Notes under the pieces: generated by a model
What the model was told of the DNA's origin: nothing
Seen by the model: only the letters and a program-made list of their open reading frames with translations
Database searches by the model: none
Shown: positions 12,371 to 23,631 of the stretch, piece after piece
Layout: each line of letters starts with the position of its first letter
How positions within the stretch are numbered: the first letter of the stretch is position 1
Translations under genes and position numbers: made by a program
NCBI GenBank assembly: GCA_022829145.1
Contig: CM040745.1
Location: 34,378,406 to 34,442,405, forward strand
Direction: 5' to 3'
Source of the DNA: Albula goreensis
Taxonomy: Eukaryota > Chordata > Actinopteri > Albuliformes > Albulidae
DNA length: 64,000 bases

Positions 12371-13693
12371 TGTTTGTGCCATCCCTCCTATTCACCTCTT
12401 TATGATGTCTGTGCTGTATGTTTTTATATTGTCTTATCTAGTTACTAAGTTGACATTTCCAAACCACGCTTTGATATTAACAATTGTGCCAGGACATTAA
12501 AGGATTGCAATCATTCCAACAGAGCAAACGTTGTCCATAATTAGGCTAAATAGTCGTAACTGGCAAAAATAAAAGCTACAGAAATCTCCTCACTATGCTT
12601 CAGACCTGATTGAGCAATCATGCGGAGAGCCGAGATAAGCGATCATGCTCTTACGGGGAATATGACCAGACCACAGTATGGCAGTTTTTTTTTCCCATTC
12701 TGGTAACTGGACGACCTCAGGCCAGAAGACGGCAGAGCAGGGGTGCATATTCGATGAAGCTGCACAAGTACATGCTCTTGCTGATGGTGCCTGGGAAGTG
12801 TGTGTGTGTGGGGGGGTATAATCTCTGTGATGTTGCTGCAGGGTTCACCATGTGGTTGCACCATGATCAGGGTACCCACACTTCCCTCCATAACCTCAAC
12901 GAGAAGCTTTTTATTTAATGAAAATAAACACTGCACTGGTCGTTGCAAATGTAGCAGCAATAAGGGAAGAAAATTCATTTATTCCAGGATTCCTGTCTTA
13001 AACATGATGGGGAACCTTTTTGCTGAAAGTGAAACATCGACGTTCTGCACAATAAACGCGGTGTGACGTACGTGTCACTTATCGCTACTGTCCCAACGGC
13101 GCTCTGAACACTTGACGGACGTGCGCTCGTTCGCTTCGCAAAGGTCAGGACACGGGCCCAGGAGCCTCTCTTCCATCAAAGATAAAAACCCTGATTTCAG
13201 TAAATGGTATTCGGCCCAGAGCCCATTCAATCAGATCGGATTGAGCGCCGGCAGGACCCGGGCCCCAGCTGAGAAACGCCGACATCCTGCACCCGCAACC
13301 AGAAACAAAGACGAATATAACCCCCCGGCGAGCACACATCAATGCCATATCCCACTGTCTTTATATGTGATCATTATCATATTTTTACACATTGCATTTT
13401 GGACCGGAATGTTTAAAACATAACCAGAAAAGTGCCGCACTGAATTGATCAGGCTATCTGTTAGCATTGCAGGATATTCTCTCAGTTTATGACTGTGCCT
13501 GTCACCTTTGTCCTGGACAGTGAAAAGTATGAAGGCTGGTCTACACAGGTCAGAGGTCTGCCTGACATTCCCATCAACGCTGAGCAGGCCTCCGCCAATG
13601 ATAGCCTTCCCTGCAGCTCCCAACTCAAGCCCCCTCTGGTGTCCCTAGCCTGCTAGCCCTCCTCTTGCGAGGAAGCAGGAGACATTTTGGCTC
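12371..13693. other. Intronic sequence, nothing recognised
   Basis: Contains a TG-G tract (12797-12817) and a CpG-bearing stretch at about 13050-13330. Open frames overlap on both strands and match no known family. Confidence 0.4.
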
Positions 13694-13860
13694 ATGAAGC
13701 AGAAACTCCTCCGGTCGAAATGCCAAAGAAACGCTATCATCTAATGCAATTACTGTGCAGCTCAGCTGGCGGACTGCAGAATTAAAAGAAGCAGGGGCTG
13801 GCAGCATGCGATTTGGAGGAGAGCAGATGTTTATCTGTGCTCTCAGTGACTGACAGAACA
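13694..13860. repeat. Paralogous noncoding block A2 (partner at 5692-5832)
   Basis: Same orientation as its partner, with about 30 bp of extra sequence (CCGGTCGAAATGCCAAAGAA onward) between the ACTCCT and the TGCAATTACTGTGCA words. The best-matching core runs from ACTGTGCAGCTCAGCTGGCG through AATTAAAAGAAGCAG to GGAGGAGAGCAGATG. It lies 0.7 kb from the il1rapl1 exon, in the downstream intron. Function is unknown; it could be a duplicated regulatory element or two copies of an old repeat. Confidence 0.6.
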
Positions 13861-14583
13861 CATTGTAGCAGTGGGTCCACCCTAAATATATTACAAGGCA
13901 TTAAAAAAATCCAAGAGAGGCCAAAATTGCTTCATGACATTGTATGCAGTAAAAATGTAAAAAAACATGAACATCCAAACATAAGCAAAGGAAAACACTA
14001 ACTGAAAGAAAAATGCCAAAGACCACAGGTCTATACCACTCAAATAATGTGGCATAGCCCCTCCCAGTCCTATATGCGTCTCACATGCCGCTAAAGGGAA
14101 GCGTCAGACGTAGAGTTATGAGTCTGCCAATAAGTCTTAATACCATATCATTCCTGGGAGAGAGATTACAAAATTCTGTCGCATGTTAAGAATACCAGTC
14201 CACCCCCCCTCACTGTGGCAGAGACTGCAGGCTGTCAGCGCGTTTGTCCAGTGCTCTTTTGGCAGGAGGTTTGCGGATTCATTAGGAGGAAGCAGGGGAG
14301 GACTTTAAACCAGGGTGATTTATGTGCTTGGGGTTCCAGTAACTCCACTCCCTCTATGTTCTGCTGTCAGTCTGCCAGGAAAGCCAGGGAGCTGAGGGGA
14401 TAGGGGAGCGGGGGATGGGGGGGGGTTGGGGGCGGGGCGGGTCAGTTACGCCAGCGTTGAACGGTTTGTCAAAGCCGTCAGCGGTACAAAACCGTACCGC
14501 ACATGCGTGTGCCTCTCAGGATCATCTAGAGCTGTGTGTGAATAAAATCCCACACGGTCCACCATGACAAAAACGCCAACAAT
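13861..14583. other. Intron flank next to the exon donor
   Basis: Unique sequence with a G-rich run (14403-14442, listed separately). No further exon signals were found. Confidence 0.45.
14403..14442 (+). other. G-quadruplex-capable G-run
   Basis: Six consecutive runs of three or more Gs within 40 bases, separated by loops of one to three bases. The Gs are on the plus strand, which is the template strand for this minus-strand gene, so a quadruplex would form in DNA and the pre-mRNA would be C-rich. It sits 150 bp past the splice donor. Confidence 0.6.
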
Positions 14584-14593
14584 CTTCTTACCT
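14584..14593 (-). promoter_or_regulatory. 5-prime splice donor of the il1rapl1 exon
   Basis: The minus strand reads AG followed by GTAAGAAG, a near-consensus donor. The exon stops two bases into an Arg codon. Reading on gives an in-frame TAA at 14588-14590, which confirms that splicing must occur here. Phase 2 agrees with the family's Arg-Asn junction after this Ig strand. Confidence 0.9.
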
Positions 14594-14871
14594 TAACACG
14601 CAGGAGTAGAGGCCGACGTCCTGTAGCTCCGCCGGCCGAAACCATATGGCGTCCTCCTCTTTGCTCATGCGGGCGCCGTCGAACGAGATGGGCTCCTCGA
14701 AGTCCCCGTGCCCCGCGCTTTTGTACCACATTAGGCTGAGTCCGGCGCTCTGGGCGTGTGTGTAGTTGGCCCGAATATATCCGTAAAACAAAGCACACTT
14801 AATCCGCACCGGTTCCCCCAGAAGCACTTTGTATTTCAAGTAGTCCACTGACCAATCTGTGCAGCCGTCCA
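14592..14871 (-). CDS. il1rapl1: Internal coding exon of an IL1RAPL1-type gene: first immunoglobulin domain
   Basis: Seen: read on the minus strand, the exon is 280 nt. It begins with the last two bases of a split Val codon and ends two bases into a split Arg codon (phase 1 start, phase 2 end). It encodes about 93 residues: DGCTDW at residues 2-7, the motif [16 protein letters not shown] at 19-34, an N-Y-T glycosylation sequon at 36-38, LMWYK at 47-51, RMSKEED at 68-74 and the Ig signature D-V-G-L-Y-S-C at 85-91. Cys26, Trp49 and Cys91 form the Ig-fold core. Known: IL1RAPL proteins are single-pass synaptic membrane proteins with three extracellular Ig domains and a cytoplasmic TIR domain. The first Ig domain takes part in trans-synaptic binding to receptor tyrosine phosphatase delta. 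Inferred: GDFEEPI and IWFRP favour IL1RAPL1 over IL1RAPL2. The end LYSCVLR is shared in style with IL1RAPL2, so the paralogue (1a, 1b or 2) is not settled. Only this exon of the gene is present. Confidence 0.93.
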
Positions 14872-14912
14872 CTGCAAAAAACAGAAAGAGAGAGACAGAG
14901 AGAGAGAAAATG
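14872..14912 (-). promoter_or_regulatory. 3-prime splice acceptor with polypyrimidine tract of the il1rapl1 exon
   Basis: On the minus strand the exon is preceded by about 35 bases of almost pure CT ending in TTTTTTGCAG. This is a strong vertebrate acceptor directly before the split Val codon. Its AG matches the expected start of the conserved DGCTDW segment, which is why the exon start is placed at 14871. Translating through it gives a hydrophobic-looking stretch that is an artefact of the pyrimidine tract and not a signal peptide. Confidence 0.9.
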
Positions 14913-17711
14913 TCAGGAGAGGAGAAAAGATTTGATGACAATGTTGTAAAACATGATAAAAATGTTCATTATAAGTTGTGGGCCACAACCATGACTGTAA
15001 GACAGCTGGGATGTGCTGTCTCTAAACCAGGCTTGGTGGCGGAGTTGGGGTGGGGGTGGGGAGGGTTTGGTTTCTTGTCGCCGTGGAAACGTCTCTTGTG
15101 GCCGAGGGCCGTTTGCTAATTGTGCTTGACAGGCTTTATGTGATAATTAACAACAGCCAATAGTCCATGCCGATTGTTCGCACTTGATTTATTGGTTTAT
15201 CTATTTTATAAGAACTCATTAAGAGGATAACAAAATAGCGATGGATCATTAAGAACTGCGGGATTCATTGCATGTGGCTGAGATGCTTAAATGTGGTGCG
15301 AGTGAAAAACAAAAGAAAGCAGATAAAGAGACAATTCAAACTTCTCTACTTTGCCCCTGATATGGAGCCACCAACACTCTGTGCTACTCACGGCTAAGAA
15401 ATTCTGACATTACATCACCAAATGATTGAACACTTCCCTAAAATCAAACTGGCATCACATTTGATTGTGCTCTAATACATTTTATTGAGATTTCATAGAC
15501 ATTTAAAACTTATTTTGGTCCCACTCTAAAGCTAAAATCACTACATTAAATGGTCAAAATCACTATCACAAATACCAGCTTGCTAGCTTCCCTTTTCTCC
15601 CGTAGTCAAGGCATGAATCATGCATTTTATTCACAATTCACCACGGTCAAATCCTTGAGTTTGAATGTGCTATGCTTTCTAAAATTAAATGCTTTTATTT
15701 AATTACAATAGACAGTTCGGCGCAGTTAAGGAATTAAGAATGATCAAATATGTACTATAAAATAATATTCCCTTCTGCATCATCAATGTAATCCCAGTGA
15801 GACATGACTATCTTTATTTCTTCAGTTTTAACTACAAGAATGGTTATTGCAATGCTAATCTTACAACTCCTGCTGGACCAAATAGGCTATCTGGGGTAAA
15901 ATACTAATAATGCTACATTAATGTACTGTGCAGCTCTGCCTGCAGCTGACTCTGGGTGTTTAATGGTTGACTGCACCCAGCCGAGGCCTGTCTGCTCAGG
16001 AGAACCAGCTGTGAGCTAGTCGGGACCATGTGACCCGGTCCAACAGAACCATGTGACCCAGTCCAGAAAAAAACAAGTCACAGACAGCAATGTGTGACTG
16101 AGATTGCTCTGGGCTCCAGGGGATACTGTTATCAAGCCAAGCTGAGGAACTAGGAAAGAGGCCCCATGCAGACTTAACTGTTCACACACGCGTGCGCGCA
16201 CACACACACTCACACACAGACCACAATCCCATCTCTGTAACACACAAACACGAACACGCATCTCTGTCAGACGTACACATGCATCCTATAACGCTCACAT
16301 AAGAGGGATGAACGTTCCGGACATATATTTCAACAATATGCCACTGCGATGGCAAAATCAATACCGCAAAAACTGGAAAAAAAAAAAAAGCCAATAAAAA
16401 ACAAACAGGGTCCACAAGGTGCAAATGTATCTTTGTACAAACATATTGTTTATCGCAATTCTTAATCAAACTTGTGTGACTGTAGAAGCAAACTAGTCAT
16501 AAAAAAAATACCCTCTGAATCGGCCTATGGTGAGCACAACACATTCTGTCTGATAGGAGCCTACATACACATACAGCCGCATTTAAAGCAGCGCCAAGAT
16601 AACACGGCGAGGAAAAGTTATTTCAGAAAACTGAAGTGCTCGATTTGAATACTGGCTTTTTGTCATCCTTCTTGTTTGATTACGAATGAAACTTGCCTTG
16701 ACACTACGAAGAAAAAGGAGAGCTGAAAAGCTACAAATCAATAGACGGTTTGGCTCTGCTTTTTTGGCAAAAATTGTTTTTCTTTTGAAAAACATAGATG
16801 GTCAGGTTCCACAGGGTGAATAGTGTCAGTTTGAACTGTTGTTTGGGTGCTAAGAAGTTTGATATTTAGCTCATTCGTAATATGCAGTTTATAGGCTTTT
16901 TTAAAACTTTGGAAAAGAAAAAAGAAAAGAAAACTAGTATCGACGTAGAATACAGTATCAAAAAGCTTCATATTCTCATTCACTGTAAACGCATTTGAAA
17001 ACCTGCAGTAGTAATTCACGAGGAAAAGGCTTCATTGGTATTTTTGGACTACACATGTAAACGGCAGACAATTTTTGGCAAAATATAGACCAGGGACACA
17101 TAATTTGGCCCCGACTGATCTTGAAATTTAGGTATTCATCTAATGATTAGCACTGGAACAGCTTTCAAAGGCTGAATCAAGCCTTCACTGATTCAGTCTT
17201 TGGTGTGCTTAAGAAATCCGGCACCACAGATGTACGCTTGGTAGAGTACCTCCCTGTCAAATGTAATTCCTCTCCAGTAACCAAAGACATCCATTTCCCC
17301 TTTAATGTCATTACACTCGGTATTCTGCATTCACATTTAGAACGATCACGGTGTAATGACAAATGAAAGAGTGTATATTGCCACTCATTTAGATTAGCCT
17401 GAGGTATTCTCTCCACCACAGAAATGGAGGCGTTCGGCGGCGGAGTTAAATGAATGAAAAGGAGAAAAAGGCTTCCCTCGCTGCCTCTCCCGGCTCTAGA
17501 CGGTGGCACACATTGCGGCCATTTCTTTTCTCACAAAGGCATTACTATGCCAGCTTCCAGTCAATCATATTTACATTACTCCATAAACCTGCGGAGAGCT
17601 TGAATTATTCAAAGAAGCTGACAGCTTTTTTTTTGGCTGTTGTTTATTTATTTGTTTCTGATGCTCGCTGTCGAACCCGGGGGCGGCTGTCACTCGTGCG
17701 GCTGTCTTCGT
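14913..17711. other. Intronic sequence with small repeats
   Basis: Includes a 23-bp two-copy repeat at 16024-16067 (ACCATGTGACCC at 16025 and 16048) and a short CA/CG stretch at 16183-16221. Also present is an A-run at 16377-16389. No protein-coding exon was recognised. Confidence 0.45.
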
Positions 17712-17915
17712 GGGGAGCCCCAGGGCGGTGGGGTGGGGTTTGAGGGGGGTTTCTGAGGTGGGTGGTTGGGGGGAGGGGGGGTTCCTGCTTCATGTTAAAA
17801 GTCCCATCATGACAACCTCGACTGTGGTCCTGATGAGGACCAATTGTCCCCCCCCCCCCAAATCCCCCAGGGGAGGGATGTTAGGGCTGATGTGGGGGGT
17901 TAGAAGGGAGGGTTG
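17712..17915 (+). other. G-rich / C-rich low-complexity stretch
   Basis: Many runs of three to seven Gs from 17712 to 17786, then a C run at 17848-17858 and more G-runs to about 17911. It is able to form quadruplexes. Frames read across it are Gly/Trp-rich artefacts. Confidence 0.6.
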
Positions 17916-19904
17916 ATTTTGCGTACCCCTCTGTCACTCAGAGCTCCCCTTGACGAAAATTGAATGCACTACAATATATTGTAAGCACCAATATTTGAAA
18001 ATATACTGCCACATATATTATCACCGCTATTTTGTGTTACTTTCAACAGATTGGAATATCTGCGTGGCACAGTTATGAGTATATTTGCCTATATACTCTG
18101 AAACACCATAGTATGTTCCAGGATATGGGACGTATTGCAACATTCAAATATATCAATGTGTTTCCATAGATTAAATACGGTCATTTTCACCAGGGGCCAC
18201 ATGTGGGAGTGACAGCAGAGGAAGTGAAGCGCACAGGGACGCGCGACACGGCCCAAAACCACACAGGCCCCTTTACCGCTGATGGAGGGATCGACAGCGA
18301 CAATGACAGCAACCTCCCAGTTAGGGCTCGATGAGGCGAACTTCGGACAGCACAGAGATTAAGACCCAAAGCCTTCGCAGCTTTTCGATAAACAGTCTCT
18401 TTTTGATAAACAGTGTCCTTCCACAGTACAGGGGGAGACAGGCACTGATGGTAGGTTTTCAGACATCTGCAACTACGCTCTCCCCCCCCCCCCACACCCC
18501 CGGCGATCTAAGAGCGAGATCGTCCGTCGGCGGCTGATCAATAGCCTCCTGATCGGTGGCCGGCTGGTTTTATCCTGACATTCCCCCCTGCAGGTCAAAC
18601 GCTAAAGCAAACACGGGAGGGGGCCCTGTGTCCTTAATTAAGATTAAGTGCTGTGGGTTTAAAGATACGGCCCTGAGCGTAGAGCTGGTTAATTCATCGA
18701 TGGGGCTGGCGCGCGGCCACGAAGCTAACGGAGGTTAAACAGGTATCAGGACCTTCATACTGTTAGCGTGCGGCTTCTTTTTATTAATACAGCGAAGCAA
18801 ATGACAACAATTTTAAAATGTCATCATATCTAATATTAGTGTTGGAAACGCTAGTGAGAGAGCTGGGGAAAAAAGAGCAGTGTTCAGTATTCTCCATCCC
18901 AAGGGACCTAGGCCGAAACAGCGGGCTTGCTAACCATGTTGCGGTGTACTGTATTACCGCACCGCTGCTCTCCCCTGCACAATGGCGGTCAAATCCTCCT
19001 CCGCTCTTATCATGCCCCCTCACAATGATGGTCAGCTCTTTCCTCCATAGTACTGTATCACGGTGATTATAACAGCTGGTAGGCACAGATGCCAGGCGTT
19101 CCAGTGGTAAGCCCTTACCCGCGCATGCGTAAATATCTTATTTAGCAGAAGACGCAGCTCGGTGGCTCGCCAGCCGTGGGAGCGCGTCGCCTTCCGTTCA
19201 GTTCCTGCCCTGGCCTCCTCTCCACGTCCCTCAACTCCATTTTTTCCTTGCCTCCTTTTCTGATTTTACCCCTAGTTAAACTCAGACAGGCAGTCATCTT
19301 GTGGGGATATTTCACATGCAGGTTTGCGTAGGGGGACTGTGGGCACCTGATTGAATGGAGAGGGGTGTCAGGTGGTGCATCCCGCCAGCCAAAACTCCTC
19401 CCACCCCCAAGGCCGCCAATTACATGCCACCATGCAGGGCTGTCACCATATGATATCAACCAATCATGTGGCGCAACTTTTGTCACCATGGATGGCCTAA
19501 GTGAGGCATTGGCATCCTTTATACTAACCAGCATGCAGAGGTTGCCAAGTATAAAGTCAACATGATACCAACAGTACACAATACTGACCTCAGTTTTCTC
19601 TGTGAGCGTATTTACACATGTGCTGTGTGACTAAAACAGGGTCTCTAACCCTACCACTGATGGTATCTACTGCCATTGCTTATAAGAGCCCAGATTACTC
19701 CTTAAACAGATATACAACATTAAAATCTTGGCCCGTCTATTATGATTGCATATAGACAGAGCGTTGCACCATTATGTTGTGACCTTTGGCAACAAGATGG
19801 TTCATCTGTTTAACTCACACTTATATTTCTGTTAAATAAAGCATTCTGTATTCTCTCATGTGGTGCTGTGATGCACACCACTGTATAGAATGTAATCCCT
19901 CCAT
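17916..19904. other. Intronic sequence, nothing recognised
   Basis: Unique sequence with a C-run at 18481-18492. A word CTTTGGCAACAAG followed by AATAAAGC near 19790-19840 may be a decayed LINE tail but is not convincing alone. Confidence 0.35.
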
Positions 19905-20160
19905 GTTACGCTTACATTTGAGAGATCAGAAGATGCCCTTATCCAGAATGACTTACAAAAGTGCATTACAACATGTTAGCATACTGAGCAGAGCTGACAC
20001 CAAGTGACAAGTGCTACAACTGACCATAAGAGTTAGCATGACAAACCTACAGAATATCATTAAGTGCTGTAGTAGGTGGCAGAGGTATAGCGCAAGAATA
20101 GGTGCATCAGTTTGAGTATACAGTAAGAGGCAGACGAAGCAAGCCACAGTTGTGCTCAAC
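19905..20160 (-). repeat. Decayed dispersed repeat with a SINE-tail-like word
   Basis: The stretch AGATGCCCTTATCCAGAATG ACTTAC (19931-19956) resembles the reverse complement of the conserved tail found in many fish SINEs and related elements. The rest of the block is unplaced and the borders are approximate. Confidence 0.4.
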
Positions 20161-20597
20161 CTTCAGAGTTGTTCTTCACAGAAGTGTTCGACCTTCAGAA
20201 TTGTCTTTGCTGCAGTAGGATGGGGGTGGGGGGGGGGAATAAACATGACCAGGGGCCTTCTACATCCAGATGAAAGAAATAACAGGGGGATTAAAAAGTT
20301 ACAAAAAATACCTCGCGACCAGTGATCCCAGAAATATCATTATACATAGAACATCTTCTGAGCGACGTCAGGCAATTTGAGCCAACATGCTCGAGACAGA
20401 GCTGGTTAAAATGGGAATACCAGTGTCAATCATGGAGATAGAAATAAAATGTTCCTGACTGTGTTTACTTGAAATCGATACTTGGAAGGATTTAGACTTA
20501 AAGTTAATATTTATGTGATATTCTTTTCCAAATCACTCAAAAGTACAGTCTGTAATCGCTTAAGTTAAGGATTGCACCGCAGCTGTAAAAAAAACGG

Positions 20598-20617
20598 AAA
20601 AAAAAAAAAAAAAAAAA
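20598..20617 (+). repeat. Poly-A run
   Basis: Twenty uninterrupted As on the plus strand, preceded by an eight-A run at 20587-20594. It could be a retroposon tail, but no matching element was recognised upstream. Confidence 0.85.
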
Positions 20618-22499
20618 CTTGTTTGCCTCTCTGTTGCCATAGTGACCGTGGGGTTAACCCCCCCACTAATCAAGCCCTTGACTAATTGAGCACCATTTTG
20701 TGTACAGTAATAACCATGCTGCTGTGCGGCAATCTGTAACTACACCCAGCGCTGGCGAGGATCGCTAGTTGTAATTATCACCCTTAATTATCCGCGTGGG
20801 CCTTCTCCTCAGACCGAGGTGTCACTCCCACGTCTGTTTCTGAGGATCCCGCTCCGTCAAACGGCTGCGCACCGAGTGCAAGGTGCGCCGCCCCCACAGC
20901 GGATGGCGAAATGCAAGGCACTTCATATTCACAACAAAAGCGAACAAGAAAAACCTTCAGGAGAATGCATTTTCATCCATGGATGTGCTTAAAGTAGTTC
21001 AATTTGTCAAAAATGGCTTGTGATGAGTGTTTTGTGGTTTTTGATCTTGGCCTTGGAGTTTGGGGAGGGGGCTTGCGTATCATGCTTGATCATTCCTGAG
21101 GTGGACACCCCCATGTTGGACCACAGAAAAGAGAAAACCAAATGATGAAACAAACAGACAGATTAAAAGAACCTGAAAAGGACAGGGTAGGACACTTGGC
21201 ATGAAAGGTGGAGATGGGGGGGGGGAGCATGATGGGAAATGAAGTATGTGGCATTTCTATAAATGTATGGAGAACTGGCTTGGCAGGTACCACTGAGTGT
21301 GTGAGGGGCTCTCTGAAAAAAAAATTCCCCTGAATCATCCTCTGAAACTCCAATAACCATAATGCTTTGTAAACAAGTAACATGCACGAATTCCTGTGTG
21401 CTGAAGGAACATGCCCTGTTTCTGTCTGATGAAATAATGACTTCTCCATAGATATTCACTTGACTCATTGCATGCAAAAACTTAAACTACCCGCCACCCA
21501 ATTGGAAATCTGTGGATTACGATCGATTACTGATAAAAATAGCTGCCACAGTTATTTCTCATAATAAACGTCACAGTGCTTCCCGCTGTAATTATTCATC
21601 ATATTAACTGTATTGGAAATCATTTTGCGACAAGCTGTGAACAGTTATTAGAGAGCGGCTCTTCTTACGGGGGGGTTGCTGTAAAGTATTTGATTAAAAC
21701 TATTGTTCTGGAACTTAGGGCAGGTTATGTTCCTCAGTCAGAACTTGGTTATCAATAGAAGAATAATGAGTCCAATTTTAGAAATAAATCAAATTAATCT
21801 GTTACAGCATGGCCTCTTGACTCGCTGCTTCCCCATGCTCCAAAGCTCTTCCCTAACTCAATAATCAGAAAGAATAAGTGATGCCATCTCATTTAGAGCT
21901 GCAGAAAGAACCTGCCCTTATCTATTGTATGACGCTATACAGATACGCTGCCCATTGAGACTGAGATTCGTGAGAACTACAGGGATGCACCAGGCTGAGT
22001 GTGAGAGGGGAAGCGGAAGAAAGAAAGAGAAGGGGAGAATGTGCGTGAGATTTAGATGGCAGACAGAGTGGGAGGAGGAGAGCCACAGAGAGTTATTAAA
22101 AAACAGTGAGAGAGAGGGAGAGACAGATCGCCAGTGGAGTAGCTGGCCCTACTTACAAGCAGAAGTTAAGCTCTGGCTCATTGTCTACAGAGTGTGGTAA
22201 GACAAGACGAATGACGAACTGAACCGTGTCATTACAAATAGTAACCAATAATGATAATCCAATAAATGAGTGAATGAATGAATAACTGAACAACTAAGAA
22301 ATCAGGCAAACAAACAAAGAACCAGTAGAGACACTCAGGGGGGTAGGGGTGGGGGTGAGGGAGGGGTATTACTAATTTGGTTTAAAACATAACTTGAAAA
22401 TTATATACAGCTAGTAAAACAAAGGGCAGTATCAGGTTGAAAATGAATATTCACATCACCTCCTCTACCCACTGTGTCCAATTTACATTCCGTGAATAT
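20618..22499. other. Intronic sequence, nothing recognised
   Basis: Includes a GA-rich stretch at 21998-22120 and a G-rich run at 22337-22368. No exon or transposon ends were seen. Confidence 0.35.
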
Positions 22500-23260
22500 A
22501 AGCTCCTTATTTTCATGAAAACATTTTCCCTGTCATTGAAACAGACATCATCCATTTCCTAAACCCAGAGAAAAACGTGCTGATCTGTGGGGACCTAAAT
22601 GCCAGGGCTGGGGAGGAGCCAGACTTCACCAGCCCAAAGACGGGGCCAATAGATAATTGGCAACAGCGTTCAGTTTCCCATTTATTCCCCTGGAACGGCT
22701 CTAACATAACCACAAACACCAAAGGAAAACACCTCCTCTGCCATGCCTCGGGTTTGCACATTGTCAATGTTGGTAAGGGGGGGGTACAGCTCTTTGGAAG
22801 GTACACCTGTAGCTTGAGTCTTGGCAGTAGCACTGCAAACAGTGCAATTACCGATTTAGATCCAATCTCTTTGAGAGCATTCGCGGTCAAGCAACTAACC
22901 CCTCTGTCAGATCACAGTCAAATTACTGTGTGTCTGACAAAGACAACACAAACAATAAGCATGCACAGTCCAGTAAATCGTGCAGCACTAAGCAACCTTA
23001 CCCAACCCAAAAGGCAGATCAGAAATCCAGTCACCCTTGAATTTGTTTCTGGTCAGTACCCTAACAATAAAGTTGTAATAAACCTGTAGTAAACTTTTTA
23101 TTGGCTGCAATGTACTTCAATACAGCTTTGACATCAATATCCATTTTGACTAAACTGAGAGAGAAACCAAAGGTTTCATTTTCACTTGAATTGTATGAGG
23201 AAAAACTTTTTGGAAACTGTGCAACCAAAAACACAGGCATCCAGGATTAGACTAAAATAG
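22500..23260 (+). mobile_element. Non-LTR retrotransposon (LINE) remnant: apurinic-type endonuclease region
   Basis: An open stretch from about 22530 to 23089 encodes the C-G-D-L-N-A-R motif (22586-22606) and, about 100 residues later, P-L-S-D-H-S-Q-I. These are the catalytic GDxN and SDH motifs of LINE APE endonucleases. The intervening order (HxxxxSGLHIVN, GRYTCS, AITDLDP) follows fish LINE ORF2 proteins. The position where the family has V-D-Y before AITD reads A-N-S here, so an Asp is lost. A later ORF2 word, K-L-C-N-Q-K-H-R-H-P (23214-23243), lies in a different frame, showing a frameshift. The reverse transcriptase domain is absent. This is a dead, truncated copy in plus orientation. 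Confidence 0.82.
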
Positions 23261-23549
23261 GCCACTAATAAACACTGAAGAGCCGTAAAAATCTGAAAAC
23301 AGAAAAAAAACTGAGCAACCCCAAATCACGTCATTAACAACCCTGTGATTCCATGAGCTGAACATTCAGTGAGAAAGCAGTCGTCTCAATATACTTGTCC
23401 TAAGGCTGAGTTCACTTACAGATAGCAGCAAAACTACCAGCCTCAGGACAGTGATACACTAGAACAGAGAATTATGACTTCAGGAAGAAAAAAAAAAACA
23501 TACATCACTTCCTGGGACCAGAGAGATTGAGAGAGGAACAAACAGATTA
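23261..23549. other. Sequence between LINE remnant and duplicated block
   Basis: May contain more eroded LINE sequence (AGAGCCGTAAAAATCTG near 23280), but nothing can be aligned with confidence. An A-run is at 23488-23499. Confidence 0.35.
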
Positions 23550-23631
23550 AAATACACAGAAGAGAAAGAAATAGCAAGAGAAAGGACAGAGAGACAGAGC
23601 AGAGAGTGAGGGAAGGAGAGGTGGGGGGGGG
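23550..23631. repeat. GA-rich lead-in to duplicated block B1
   Basis: Purine-rich sequence (AGCAAGAGAAAGGACAGAG, GGGAAGGAGAGGTGGGGGGG). It aligns loosely, with indels, to 33096-33167 before block B2, so the duplication probably extended into it and the low-complexity part has since drifted. Confidence 0.6.

Larger units (their letters stand above)
1..14591 (-). other. Intron of il1rapl1 downstream of the Ig1 exon (window edge reached)
   Basis: This is inferred intron, because the next coding exon (starting N-S-T-Y in the family, with the C-M-K motif) was looked for on the minus strand and is not visible. The intron is therefore at least 14.5 kb. It holds the minisatellite, the first Tigger-like element, the hAT MITE and the first members of the noncoding paralogous pair listed separately. 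Confidence 0.75.

Noticed and set aside
1-14583. Search for the following il1rapl1 exon with its N-S-T-Y-C start
   Set aside because: No minus-strand frame carried the motif or Cys spacing.
14872-14941. Hydrophobic start-like segment (MSSNLFSSP... [11 protein letters not shown]) in frame with the exon, resembling a signal peptide
   Set aside because: It is translation of the polypyrimidine tract and intron. The AG acceptor lies exactly at the conserved protein start.
17575-17625. Possible third copy of block A (GCGGAGAGCTTGAATTATTC, AAAGAAGCTGACAGC)
   Set aside because: Only a few short words align and the order is not extended on either side.
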